Positions 16,836 to 26,684 of a stretch of 64,000 bases of DNA are shown one piece after another. The notes beneath the pieces were generated by a model that was given only the letters and a program-made list of their open reading frames with translations, searched no databases and had not been told where the DNA came from. The translations under genes were made by a program, and so were the position numbers. Position 1 is the first letter of the stretch; every line of letters begins with the position of its first letter. The stretch lies in NCBI GenBank assembly GCA_017397925.1, contig JAFQHO010000084.1, positions 1 to 64,000 of the forward strand, read 5' to 3'. The stretch comes from Ruminococcus sp. Its GTDB lineage: Bacteria; Bacillota; Clostridia; Oscillospirales; Ruminococcaceae.

Positions 16836-17699
16836 TTGGCTATTCTTGAAACACAGGAACTGACATACATCTACAGTGAGGGTTCACCATTTCAGAAAAC
16901 AGCTGTGGATAATGTCAATCTTAAAATAGATGAGGGTGAAATGATAGGCGTTATGGGGCATACAGGCTCGGGAAAATCAACGCTTATACAGCATTTCAAC
17001 GGTCTGCTCAAGCCTACCTCGGGCAGGGTTCTCCTTGACGGTGAGGATATATGGGCAGACAAGAAGAAAATCCGCGATGTAAGATTTAAAGTGGGACTTG
17101 TTTTCCAGTACCCCGAATATCAGATATTCGAGGAAACGGTATACAAGGATATCGCCTACGGCCCGAAGAATATGGGACTTGACGAGGCGGAAATAAAGCG
17201 CCGTATACTTGAAACGGCTCACGATTTAGGGCTTAAAGAGGAGCTTCTTAAACGTTCTCCTTTTGAGCTTTCAGGCGGTCAGAAGCGCCGTGTTGCCATT
17301 GCCGGTGTTATGGCGATGAATCCTCGTGTGCTTATCCTTGACGAGCCTACAGCAGGACTTGACCCTGCAGGCCGTGATAAGATACTGGGGCATATAAAGC
17401 GCTACCACGAGAGGACGAAGAATACTATCCTTATTGTATCCCACAGTATGGAGGATATCGCAGGCTTTGCGGACAAAATACTCGTTATGAACAAGTCAAA
17501 GCTTTTCTGCTATGACGAAACGGAAAAGGTTTTCGCCCGTGCAGAGGAAATATCGCAGATAGGGCTTGATGTTCCTCAGATAACAAGGGTATTTTTAAAG
17601 CTTAAAGAGCAGGGACTGGATTTCGGCAAGGATGTTTATACTATGGAGTATGCAAAAAATCTTCTGCTGAAAAAGCTTTCCGAAAGGGGAGGTGTCTGA
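16836..17699 (+). CDS. ecfA2: ECF transporter ATPase EcfA2
   Basis: 287 residues from TTG 16836 (AAAGGGAG upstream). Walker A GHTGSGKSTLIQHF, Q-loop FQYPEYQIFEET, signature LSGGQKRRVAIAG and Walker B VLILDEPTAGLDP are present. The PEYQ(I/L)F Q-loop is the usual EcfA2 form. It pairs with EcfA1 on EcfT. Confidence 0.93.
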   Translation: MAILETQELTYIYSEGSPFQKTAVDNVNLKIDEGEMIGVMGHTGSGKSTLIQHFNGLLKPTSGRVLLDGEDIWADKKKIRDVRFKVGLVFQYPEYQIFEETVYKDIAYGPKNMGLDEAEIKRRILETAHDLGLKEELLKRSPFELSGGQKRRVAIAGVMAMNPRVLILDEPTAGLDPAGRDKILGHIKRYHERTKNTILIVSHSMEDIAGFADKILVMNKSKLFCYDETEKVFARAEEISQIGLDVPQITRVFLKLKEQGLDFGKDVYTMEYAKNLLLKKLSERGGV

Positions 17700-17700
17700 T

Positions 17701-18507
17701 ATGCTCAAAGATATAACAATAGGACAGTACTTCCCGGGCGACAGCATCATACACCGCCTTGACCCACGATTCAAGATAGTTATAACACTTATATACATTC
17801 TTATGCTCTTTGCTGGCGACCATATCATATGTCTTGGCGTAGGTGCGGTATTTACCCTTATAGCGATATTTCTTTCAAAGATACCGCTGAAAATGTTTCT
17901 GAAATCCATTAAGCCGCTGCTGCCGTTTCTTTTTCTTACGGCATTTTTCAACCTTGTATTCGTAAAAAGCGGCGATGTGATTTTTAAGTGGAAATTTATA
18001 GAAATAACAAACGAGGCTATAAGTATAAGTGTATTTATGTTTGTCAGAATAATTCTTCTTATCATGGGAAGTTCTCTGCTGACATACACAACATCGCCTA
18101 TAACGCTGACAGACGCGATTGAACGGCTTTTATCCCCTTTAAAAAAGGTGAAGCTGCCTGTTCACGAGTTGGCTATGATGATGTCTATTGCGCTCCGATT
18201 TATACCTACTCTTATTGAGGAAACGGAGAAGATTATGTCAGCGCAGAAGGCAAGGGGTGCCGAAATCGACAGCGGAAGCTTTATGACAAGGGCAAAAAAT
18301 ATGGTTGCTATACTTGTACCGCTGTTTATATCCTCATTCAGACGAGCAGACGAGCTTGCAACGGCTATGGAATGTCGCTGTTACCGCGGAGGCGAGGGCA
18401 GAACAAGGCTCAGACAGCTTAAATCAGCTCCAAGGGATTATATTGCCCTTGGGATATCCGTTATTTTTTACGCAACAAATATTGTAATTGGTATAATAAT
18501 GAAATGA
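17701..18507 (+). CDS. ecfT: ECF transporter transmembrane subunit EcfT
   Basis: 268 residues with about five to six membrane helices. The start is taken at ATG 17701 behind GGGGAGG; GTG 17692 is an alternative 9 nt upstream. The coupling helices carry the two Ala-Arg-Gly-type motifs, seen as AQKARGAEID (near 182) and AMECRCYRGG (near 221), which contact the two ATPases. It completes an ecfA1-A2-T operon. Confidence 0.92.
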   Translation: MLKDITIGQYFPGDSIIHRLDPRFKIVITLIYILMLFAGDHIICLGVGAVFTLIAIFLSKIPLKMFLKSIKPLLPFLFLTAFFNLVFVKSGDVIFKWKFIEITNEAISISVFMFVRIILLIMGSSLLTYTTSPITLTDAIERLLSPLKKVKLPVHELAMMMSIALRFIPTLIEETEKIMSAQKARGAEIDSGSFMTRAKNMVAILVPLFISSFRRADELATAMECRCYRGGEGRTRLRQLKSAPRDYIALGISVIFYATNIVIGIIMK

Positions 18508-18529
18508 CAGCCTGAAAGGATGATTAATT

Positions 18530-21475
18530 ATGGAAAATAAAAGCAGCAAATCTGCTGTAAATTTCGGGGAACTGAAAAATAATAAAATATTGAATATTTT
18601 GTACGAAAAGGGAATACTTTATTTCTTCCTTTCCTTTATTATCCCTTTCGTGATTATGCTTATTGCATTTCATAAGGAAGATATCCATATGCTGTGGTTT
18701 ACCGACGGTAAATTGCAGGAATCGGGAGCGCAGCAGTTCCTTGTTGTTGACCTATGGCACCAGTATTTCCCCTTTTTCCGTGTACTGAGGGAAAAGCTTC
18801 TTACAGGCGGTTCATTTCTCTATTCTTGGGATAACGGTATAGGCACAAACTTCATTGCTCTCATAGCCTACTATGCTGCAAGCCCGCTTAACTGGATGTC
18901 GATATTCTTTGACGAGGCTCACGCCCGCGAGGCGCTTATGTATTTCCTTGCTGCGAAAATCGGCTTCTGCGGAGCATTTTTCAGCTGCTTCCTGAGATAT
19001 ACTTTTGGCAGAAAAGATTTATCCATTGTCGGATTTTCTCTTATGTATGCTCTTTGCAGCTATATGCTGGGATATTACTGGAATGTAATGTGGTTTGACA
19101 CAATTGCTATTTTCCCTCTTGTAATGCTGGGAGTTGTGGCAATGTGCCGTGAAAAAAAGTGGAAGCTGTACACAATAGCACTTGCTTTATCTCTTATAAC
19201 AAATTATTATATAGGATTTTTCACTTGTATATTCACAATATTTATGTTTGCTGCCTCTGCAATAATCGAATGGCAGGGCTTCAAGGCATTTTTCAACAGA
19301 TTGTGGCTTATTTTCCGTTCATCTGTTATCGGCATAGCGCTCGGAGGATTTATACTTCTCCCTGCATATAAGGCTTTACAGCTGACATATGGCGTAAACA
19401 ATGAATTTCCCAAGGAAGTTGTATGGGAAAACAAGTGGCCTGATTTATTTGCAAATCTTCTTTCCTACAGCCCACCCACCTCAAAGGAGGGACTTCCGAA
19501 CTTTGCCTGCGGTATGCTTGCAATAGCGCTTATAGGCGTATTCCTCTTTGCGGCAGGCATAAAAATCCGTGAAAAGATTTCCGCAGTGCTTCTTCTTGCA
19601 CTTATTGCAGTAAGCTGCAATATGAATCAGCTTAACTTCATATGGCACGGCTTCCACGTAACAAATCAGCTGCCTTACAGATATTCGTTTATATTCAGCT
19701 TTGTTCTTGTGGTAATGGCTTATCGCGCATATGATATTATGACTAAAAAGGACATAAAATTATATCAGCTGCTCCTGCTTGTAATAGGTCCGGGAGCAAT
19801 TGTGTATATGTGTTACCTTTCAGCCAAGGCTGCTGATAAAACATTCGACATCAATGACGCAGAGCTTAAAAGCTCACTTATCATAACAGGCGCATATGTA
19901 CTTATATTTATTTGTATGAAGTTTATCCCCATTAAGGATAAGGCTATGCACAGAGCTGTCCTCAATATTATGGTTACAATTGCTATTGTTATGGAAATGT
20001 CAGCTAATTCCGTTATTGGCGTTGATACTGTAGGAAGCTCCGACTATGGCAGCTATCCCTCATATAACGAGGATGTTCAGAATGTTATTGAGAAAATGGA
20101 AAACCGCGAAAATCCGCTGTTTTATCGTGCCGAAATGACATCGACATACACTCTCAACGACAGTGCGCTTTATGGCTATAGAGGAATTTCTCAGTTCTCG
20201 TCATCGGCAAATGTTTCCATAACAAGGTTTCTCCGTAATCTTGGTATGTATGGTTCAGATGCAGGAAACCGCTACTACTACCGCACAGCTACTCCTGTTG
20301 TAAATTCCATACTCGGAATGAAATACGTAATATCCAAGCTTGGACCGATGAACAGTTGTTCTGCATTTTTAGAGCCTGTTGAGTCATCCAACTCTGTAAA
20401 TCTCTACGAGAACAAGTATCCTCTTTCACTGGGCTTTATGATGAACAGGGAAGTAACAAAGATAGATGCAAAGGATTATAAAAATCCCTTTGAATTCCAG
20501 AATGCTATTATGAAAAAGGCGTCAGGACTTGGCCTTGACCTTTTCACAGCACAGCCCGTTACAATGGCTTCACATAATAATGTGGACACCTTAAAGGACA
20601 GCTACGGCGAATACAGATATAACATCACTGACAAGGAAAAGTCAGCAAACTCAGATTTCTCCTTTGCAGGAGTTGACGGAGGCTACCTCTACGGCTACTT
20701 CGAAGGCAGAGGTGTAAAGACAATTGATGTAAAGAATAATGCTGAAAACGTCGAAACCGGTATATCTTCAAGCGGTTATTCTATAGCGTTTCCAATGGGT
20801 GATATTCAGTCAGACGGCACAGCAACAGCAACTCTTTACTATGAAGATGACGCAACAAGCGGCTATTTTACATTTGTGGGATATGCTGTCAATGAAGAAG
20901 TATTTACACAGATGCACGGCAGACTTGCAGATGAACAGCTGGAAATTACAGAATTTTCAGATACAAAGATAAAGGGCAATATCAACGCTGAAAAGAGCGG
21001 AGTGCTTTATTTCTCAATTCCCTATGAAAAGGGCTGGAGCGTTTATATTGACGGCGTAAAGGCTGATACATTTGCTTTATTTGATGCTATGCTCGGAGTT
21101 GAAGCTCCTGCAGGACAGCACGAAATTGAACTGAAATACACTCCCGAAGGCTTTGTTGTGGGAGTTATTGCAAGCGGCGGCGCACTTCTCCTCTTTATAG
21201 TGTTTGTATTTGTAGATAAGAAGAAAAAGAATAAAATTACGGCAGAGCCTGTAAAGCTTTCCGCTGATAATGGCAAGATGGAGGATTTAGGCAATACAAA
21301 GGCTGTTAATGACCTTGGTTTTGCAGCAAATATCCCTCTTGAAGCCGATATGACCGAAGCTTCTGAACTTGCAGAGGAAATTGAACCGGCAGAAGCAGAA
21401 AAATCTGAAGGTATGGAAGATACGGAGGAAAAGGATGAGAAATCTGAAAGTCCTGACAGCGTACAGGGGGACTAA
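18530..21475 (+). CDS. YfhO family multi-pass membrane protein
   Basis: 981 residues. About a dozen helices lie between residues 25 and 500, followed by a large extracytoplasmic domain (about 510-875), one last helix (GVIASGGALLLFIVFVFV), and an acidic cytoplasmic tail rich in Glu. The PHxxPxx-like motif region VVDLWHQYFPFFRVLREKLL and WDNGIGTN match the YfhO family, whose members act in lipid-linked sugar transfer, for example to teichoic acids. The sugar here is unknown. The 3' end overlaps truA by 41 nt. Confidence 0.85.
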   Translation: MENKSSKSAVNFGELKNNKILNILYEKGILYFFLSFIIPFVIMLIAFHKEDIHMLWFTDGKLQESGAQQFLVVDLWHQYFPFFRVLREKLLTGGSFLYSWDNGIGTNFIALIAYYAASPLNWMSIFFDEAHAREALMYFLAAKIGFCGAFFSCFLRYTFGRKDLSIVGFSLMYALCSYMLGYYWNVMWFDTIAIFPLVMLGVVAMCREKKWKLYTIALALSLITNYYIGFFTCIFTIFMFAASAIIEWQGFKAFFNRLWLIFRSSVIGIALGGFILLPAYKALQLTYGVNNEFPKEVVWENKWPDLFANLLSYSPPTSKEGLPNFACGMLAIALIGVFLFAAGIKIREKISAVLLLALIAVSCNMNQLNFIWHGFHVTNQLPYRYSFIFSFVLVVMAYRAYDIMTKKDIKLYQLLLLVIGPGAIVYMCYLSAKAADKTFDINDAELKSSLIITGAYVLIFICMKFIPIKDKAMHRAVLNIMVTIAIVMEMSANSVIGVDTVGSSDYGSYPSYNEDVQNVIEKMENRENPLFYRAEMTSTYTLNDSALYGYRGISQFSSSANVSITRFLRNLGMYGSDAGNRYYYRTATPVVNSILGMKYVISKLGPMNSCSAFLEPVESSNSVNLYENKYPLSLGFMMNREVTKIDAKDYKNPFEFQNAIMKKASGLGLDLFTAQPVTMASHNNVDTLKDSYGEYRYNITDKEKSANSDFSFAGVDGGYLYGYFEGRGVKTIDVKNNAENVETGISSSGYSIAFPMGDIQSDGTATATLYYEDDATSGYFTFVGYAVNEEVFTQMHGRLADEQLEITEFSDTKIKGNINAEKSGVLYFSIPYEKGWSVYIDGVKADTFALFDAMLGVEAPAGQHEIELKYTPEGFVVGVIASGGALLLFIVFVFVDKKKKNKITAEPVKLSADNGKMEDLGNTKAVNDLGFAANIPLEADMTEASELAEEIEPAEAEKSEGMEDTEEKDEKSESPDSVQGD

Positions 21476-22169
21476 TTACCACGGTTTTCAGCGTCAGAAC
21501 AATGCAATTACCGTTCAGGCTGTCCTGGAAAAGGCTGTATCAAAGGTGCTTAACGAGCCTGTGACGATTATAGGCTGTTCAAGGACAGATACAGGAGTTC
21601 ACGCAAATGAATTCTGTTTTAACGTAAAGACAGAAAGCAATATACGGACTATCGGTTTCTGCAGGGGAGTAAACGGCGAGCTGCCTGATGATATATCAAT
21701 TCTCAGCTGTGAGGACGCTCCCCTTGATTTTCATGCAAGATTTGACTGCAAGGGCAAGGAGTATATTTACAAGATGCACTGCAGCGAATCCAAAGACCCC
21801 TTCGGCGCTGACCTTGCCTATCATTACCGCAGAAAGTTTGATGTTGATGCTGCAAGAGAGGCAGCTGCCCATCTTGTCGGCACTCACGACTTCGCATCCT
21901 TTTGTGCTGACTGTACATCTGTTTCCACAACTGTGCGAACAATTTATTCTCTTGAAATAGAAAATAATGGAACTTCTGTGATAATACTTGTAAAAGGCGA
22001 CGGTTTTTTGTATAATATGATTAGGATAATTGCAGGAACGCTTATGGATGTAAGCGAAGGGCGGATTTCCCCCGATGATATACCTGCAATTCTTGAAGCA
22101 AAAGACAGGCTCAGAGCAGGCAGGACTGCTATGGCTCACGGGCTTTATCTTAATAAAGTGTTTTATTGA
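21435..22169 (+). CDS. truA: tRNA pseudouridine synthase A
   Basis: 244 residues if started at ATG 21435, which has GAGGAAAAGG directly upstream and lies inside the end of the YfhO gene. A start at 21369 would add an unrelated basic tail. TruA makes pseudouridine 38-40 in tRNA anticodon arms. The catalytic aspartate is in CSRTDTGVHA (usually GRTDAGVHA). FHARFDCKGKEYIYKM and GDGFLYNMIRIIAGTLM are also family signatures. Confidence 0.92.
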   Translation: MRNLKVLTAYRGTNYHGFQRQNNAITVQAVLEKAVSKVLNEPVTIIGCSRTDTGVHANEFCFNVKTESNIRTIGFCRGVNGELPDDISILSCEDAPLDFHARFDCKGKEYIYKMHCSESKDPFGADLAYHYRRKFDVDAAREAAAHLVGTHDFASFCADCTSVSTTVRTIYSLEIENNGTSVIILVKGDGFLYNMIRIIAGTLMDVSEGRISPDDIPAILEAKDRLRAGRTAMAHGLYLNKVFY

Positions 22170-22261
22170 GATTTACAGATGAAGATAAAGATATATAGTA
22201 CGTGATGAAAAAAGAAAATAAGTGATCTCATAATTAATCGGTAATACGGAGGAATTTTATT

Positions 22262-23428
22262 ATGCCTATGTACGAAACCGACGACATAGTTGAAAAAAAG
22301 AAAAGGCAAAAACGAAAAAAGAATTTAATACGCTTTATCATTATATTTATTGTATTGGTAATAGCGGCGGTGATAATTGTCACCTATGAAATATGGCTGC
22401 CCAAGCTTCGCGGTCTGGGTAAGCAGTACACCACAATCGTTAACGATGGCCGTCTTGCAGAGGGTAATTTCCCCATTGAAATACTTGACAGCGAAAGCTT
22501 TCAAATGGCTTGTACAGAGAATATGCTTTGTGTACTCAGCGATGCAAGCGTGTATTTTTACAGTGAAGAGGGCGGACTTATCAAAAAGCGTCAGCACGCT
22601 TATTCAAATGCTATAATGAATACAGAAGGAGAGCGTATACTCCTTTACGAAAGCCGCGGCTATCGTTTCAGCGTTGAGGACAGGAACGACATTATCTACA
22701 CAAAGAATTTTACGGAAAATATTATGTTTGTCCGTCTTAGTGCTGAGGGCTATACTGCGGTGGTAACTACATCTCAGAATTATGATTGTGAAATCAACGT
22801 ATACAACCGTGATGGTGAACGTATATATAACCGCAGATGTGTTGAAAGAGTAAGCGATATATGCTTTACAGACGAAAGCAAAGGCTGTGTAATCAGCTAC
22901 ATATATGCTGAAAACGGCTCTCTTGTAACTTCTGTGCAGGAAGTGGCCTTTACTGAAAAGACCGAAAAATGGACTTCTAACGGACTTGATACCGCAGGAG
23001 TTCAGGTCTGCGGTTTCAGCGGCGGCGCAGCTCTTATAGGTATTGATGCCTGTGGTTATGTTGATGAAAGCGGAAATATAGCTTCAATGTATCACTATGA
23101 CGGTGAATTTGCAGGTGGTGCCTGTGAAAACGGCAAATCTGCAGTTATTATAAACAGCGATGATACAAGAAAATACACAGCGGCGCTATTCAACGGAAAC
23201 GGCGAAGAACCGCTGGAGCTTAGTTTTGAAACGCCCCTTGTAGATGTTGCGGTACAGGGAGGACTTGCGTACATTATGACGCAGGATTCCGTAGTTGCTT
23301 ATGATTTCGATGGCGGTCTGAGGTCTACAGCACAGATTAGCGATTCATACACGGGATTTTCGAGAACAGACGGCTATGTATTTCTTAAAGGATTTGACAA
23401 AATTGACAGAATTAATTATGAAAGTTGA
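22262..23428 (+). CDS. DUF5711-like membrane-anchored protein
   Basis: 388 residues. A Lys/Arg-rich start is followed by one membrane helix (FIIIFIVLVIAAVIIVTYEI, about residues 26-46) and a long outside domain with repeated short beta strands, suggesting a beta-propeller (for example VYFYSEEGGLIKK, IVNVYNRDGERIYN-like blades). It resembles DUF5711 proteins of Clostridia, whose role is unknown. It is 11 nt from the CvpA-like gene, and the two are probably co-expressed. Confidence 0.65.
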   Translation: MPMYETDDIVEKKKRQKRKKNLIRFIIIFIVLVIAAVIIVTYEIWLPKLRGLGKQYTTIVNDGRLAEGNFPIEILDSESFQMACTENMLCVLSDASVYFYSEEGGLIKKRQHAYSNAIMNTEGERILLYESRGYRFSVEDRNDIIYTKNFTENIMFVRLSAEGYTAVVTTSQNYDCEINVYNRDGERIYNRRCVERVSDICFTDESKGCVISYIYAENGSLVTSVQEVAFTEKTEKWTSNGLDTAGVQVCGFSGGAALIGIDACGYVDESGNIASMYHYDGEFAGGACENGKSAVIINSDDTRKYTAALFNGNGEEPLELSFETPLVDVAVQGGLAYIMTQDSVVAYDFDGGLRSTAQISDSYTGFSRTDGYVFLKGFDKIDRINYES

Positions 23429-23439
23429 GGTAAATAGAT

Positions 23440-24339
23440 ATGGGATCTCAGTTTGGATGGTTTTATGATGTTATTGCAGCTGCAATTGTGCTTATATGCA
23501 TATTTATAGGCAGTAAAAAGGGCGCTACAAAAAGTATTTTCGGTTTTGTTGGTATTGTATTAGCAGCACTGCTTTCATATGCTTTAAGCGGAGCTGTAGC
23601 TGATACAGTAAGCGGAAATATGGTAAATGAAAGCAATGCAAAGAAGATATCAAGTCATCTTGATGAAGACACATTTACAGATATGTATGCCAATTATCTG
23701 AGCAATATGGGTTATAGCCTGAATATCAACAAAGATAAGCTTGGAAAGGCTCTTGATTCCACAGAAAATATTGAAGAATCGGTAGCGAGTTATCTTAACA
23801 ATATCAACGGCCATTCCGTTGATGAAAAAGAAGTGCTTCTTGAAAAAATCCGCGAGGGATATGCTGTTGTAATCAGCGATATTGTATCACGATCACTTAA
23901 CAAGTATGCCTCTGAAACAGCAGGTTCGCTTATCAGAAACGACAGCAGCGGTATGGCAGAGCTTATTCCTATGATGCGTGATTCCGACCGTATTCACGCG
24001 TCTGCTATGTACATTTCAGAAAATTATGTTGCACCTGCATATAGCGTTATCGGAAAGCTTACTGCATTCCTGATAATCTTCGGAATTACTGCACTTGGTT
24101 TTGTATGCGGTATAAATGCATTTTTCGGAAGAAAGAGCGTGGAAACAATCGGAGTTGCTTCTCACATTATAGGCGGAGTATTCGGTATTTTTTCCGCAGT
24201 TGTACTGGTATTCGCAGTTGCTGTGGGTGTAAGATTATCGGCTGTAACAGGTGATAACGCAATGCTTTTCTTCAACAATGATGTTGTTGATAAATCTTAT
24301 GTGTTCAAGTATTTATATGATTTTGCAATGAAGCTGTAA
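23440..24339 (+). CDS. CvpA family membrane protein
   Basis: 299 residues with helices near 10-28, 31-52, 205-227 and 241-265, and a central soluble part. The N terminus (FYDVIAAAIVLICIFIGSKK GATKS...) has the CvpA layout of a first helix followed by a Gly-Lys-rich turn. CvpA proteins are linked to colicin V production and envelope homeostasis, and their biochemistry is not settled. It follows the DUF5711-like gene. Confidence 0.7.
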   Translation: MGSQFGWFYDVIAAAIVLICIFIGSKKGATKSIFGFVGIVLAALLSYALSGAVADTVSGNMVNESNAKKISSHLDEDTFTDMYANYLSNMGYSLNINKDKLGKALDSTENIEESVASYLNNINGHSVDEKEVLLEKIREGYAVVISDIVSRSLNKYASETAGSLIRNDSSGMAELIPMMRDSDRIHASAMYISENYVAPAYSVIGKLTAFLIIFGITALGFVCGINAFFGRKSVETIGVASHIIGGVFGIFSAVVLVFAVAVGVRLSAVTGDNAMLFFNNDVVDKSYVFKYLYDFAMKL

Positions 24340-24390
24340 CTATGATTATAGGGTAAATATGATATTGATTTTACGGGAGGAAAATGACAG

Positions 24391-26682
24391 ATGATAATGT
24401 GCTGCAAATGCAATAAGCGACCTGCTGTTGTGTTTATAACATCAATGAAGGGCAACGAAAAGAAAAACGAGGGATATTGTCTGACCTGTGCAAAGGAGTC
24501 AAATATACCACAGATTTCCGAGTATATGGAAAAACTTGGCATTTCCGATGAAGAAATGGAGCAGATTTCTGAGCATATGACAAATTTACTTGACGGTGAC
24601 GCTTTTGAAATGGGCGGCTCAGGCATAATGCCCGACTTTATGTCAAAAATGTTCGGTGGAATAGGTGATTTCCAGGAAGTGGAGTCTATTTCCGATGACA
24701 GCGACAATAAGGCAGAAAAGAAATCCAAGGATAAAAAGGACAAAAAGGATAAGAAGAAAAAGGAACTGCGTTTTCTCAGCAGCTATTGTACAAATCTTTC
24801 ACAGAAAGCCGCTGACGGAAAGCTTGACAATATTATAGGTAGAGATAAGGAAATTGCGCGCGTAGTGCAGATTCTCTCTCGCCGTACAAAGAACAATCCC
24901 TGCCTTATCGGCGAGCCCGGTGTTGGTAAAACAGCCATAGCCGAGGGTATAGCCCAGCGTATAGCCGCAGGAGATGTTCCGTTCAATCTTGCTGACAAAA
25001 AGGTATATCTTCTTGACCTTACAGCCCTTGTGGCAGGCACACAATTCCGCGGCCAGTTTGAAAGCCGAGTAAAGGGACTTGTAGACGAGGTAAAGAGCGA
25101 GGGAAATGTAATCCTCTTTATTGACGAGGTGCATAATCTCGTGGGAGCAGGCGACTCCGAAGGCTCAATGAATGCAGCAAATATCCTCAAACCTGCCCTT
25201 TCCAGAGGCGAGGTTCAGGTTATCGGCGCAACAACATTCGGAGAGTACAGAAAATACATTGAAAAGGACTCAGCCCTTGAACGACGTTTCCAGCCTGTTA
25301 CAGTAGAGGAGCCTACAATAGAGGATACAGTGGCTGTTCTTTCTGGCATAAAGAAGTATTACGAGGCATATCACAGAGTACACATCTCAGATTATCTTAT
25401 CCGTGTTTGTGCAGTACTTTCAGAGCGATACATCACAGACCGTTTCCTCCCCGACAAGGCAATCGACCTGGTGGACGAAAGCTGTGCATATGCAAGCATA
25501 CGTTCAACGGAGCTTGGTGAGCACTCAAAAATCACCAAGGAAATTAAGGTTCTTGAGGATATGATACAGAGTATGTCCGAGGAAGCTGAGCCTGACTATG
25601 AAGCAATTGCAGAAATGCGCGGAAAGCTTATCCAGATTCAGACAAAGGAAAAGGAGCTTGCTGAAAAGGTTGCCGATATACAGGTAACAGAAGCGGATGT
25701 TACAAAAGTTGTAGAGCTGTGGACAGGAATTCCCGCAAGCAAAATTGCAGAAACTGAGTTCCTTAAAATCGCCCGTCTTGAAGAAGCGCTTAAAAAGCGT
25801 GTAGTCGGACAGGATGAAGCTGTATCTGTGCTTACAAAGGCAATAAAGCGCACAAGAGTCCAGCTGAGCAAGCGCCGACGCCCTGCCTCATTTATCTTTG
25901 TAGGCCCTACAGGCGTAGGTAAAACTGAGCTTGTAAAGGCTATTTCAGAGGAGCTTTTCGACTCCACAGAGCCCCTTATCCGCCTTGATATGACAGAGTA
26001 TATGGAAAAGCATTCTGTGGCGCGTATGATAGGCTCACCTCCCGGATACGTAGGATATGACGAAGCAGGACAGCTTACAGAAAAAGTCCGCAGAAAGCCA
26101 TATTCCGTAATTCTCTTTGATGAGATTGAAAAAGCTCATCCCGATGTAATGAATATCCTTATGCAAATTCTCGACGAGGGTAAAATAGACGACGCTCACG
26201 GCAGAACGGTCAACTTTGAAAACACAATAATCTGTATGACCTCAAACGCAGGCTCTACAGATAAGAGCATCGGCGTAGGTTTCAACCGTACAGAAAACGA
26301 AATTTCCGCTGATAAGGCAATGAAAGGACTCCGCGAGTTCCTCCGCCCCGAGTTTATCAGCCGAATTGACGAGGTTGTTGTATTCAGACAGCTTACAAAG
26401 GCTGATTTTGCAGATATTGCCGCACTTATGCTTGACGAGATGAAAGAACCTCTCAGCGAAAAGGATATAGTCCTCACATATGACAGAGAGGCGCTGGAGC
26501 TTATAGCTGAAAGGGCATACGGAAAGCCCTATGGTGCAAGAGATATCCGCCGCGTAATTCGTCAGGATATCGAGGATATAGTTGCAGATATCATCATAAA
26601 TCAGGGCTACGATATAGGTGAAATTGTATTAAGCGTAAAGGATAACGAAATAAAGGCAGAGGAAAGAAAGAAGGAGAATTGA
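24391..26682 (+). CDS. ClpE-like AAA+ unfoldase with N-terminal zinc finger
   Basis: 763 residues. Residues 1-30 form a zinc finger (CCKCNKRPAV ... CLTCAKE), as in ClpE, replacing the usual ClpC N-domain. A Lys/Asp linker follows (about 110-125). AAA-1 has Walker A GEPGVGKTAIAEG and Walker B VILFIDEVHNL. A short coiled coil is at about 385-430. AAA-2 has Walker A GPTGVGKTELVKA and Walker B VILFDEIEKAHPD. A VGF triplet after STDKSIG may be the ClpP-binding loop. No CtsR-type operator or ctsR gene is visible. The next gene's site lies in its last codons. Confidence 0.85.
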   Translation: MIMCCKCNKRPAVVFITSMKGNEKKNEGYCLTCAKESNIPQISEYMEKLGISDEEMEQISEHMTNLLDGDAFEMGGSGIMPDFMSKMFGGIGDFQEVESISDDSDNKAEKKSKDKKDKKDKKKKELRFLSSYCTNLSQKAADGKLDNIIGRDKEIARVVQILSRRTKNNPCLIGEPGVGKTAIAEGIAQRIAAGDVPFNLADKKVYLLDLTALVAGTQFRGQFESRVKGLVDEVKSEGNVILFIDEVHNLVGAGDSEGSMNAANILKPALSRGEVQVIGATTFGEYRKYIEKDSALERRFQPVTVEEPTIEDTVAVLSGIKKYYEAYHRVHISDYLIRVCAVLSERYITDRFLPDKAIDLVDESCAYASIRSTELGEHSKITKEIKVLEDMIQSMSEEAEPDYEAIAEMRGKLIQIQTKEKELAEKVADIQVTEADVTKVVELWTGIPASKIAETEFLKIARLEEALKKRVVGQDEAVSVLTKAIKRTRVQLSKRRRPASFIFVGPTGVGKTELVKAISEELFDSTEPLIRLDMTEYMEKHSVARMIGSPPGYVGYDEAGQLTEKVRRKPYSVILFDEIEKAHPDVMNILMQILDEGKIDDAHGRTVNFENTIICMTSNAGSTDKSIGVGFNRTENEISADKAMKGLREFLRPEFISRIDEVVVFRQLTKADFADIAALMLDEMKEPLSEKDIVLTYDREALELIAERAYGKPYGARDIRRVIRQDIEDIVADIIINQGYDIGEIVLSVKDNEIKAEERKKEN

Positions 26683-26684
26683 AA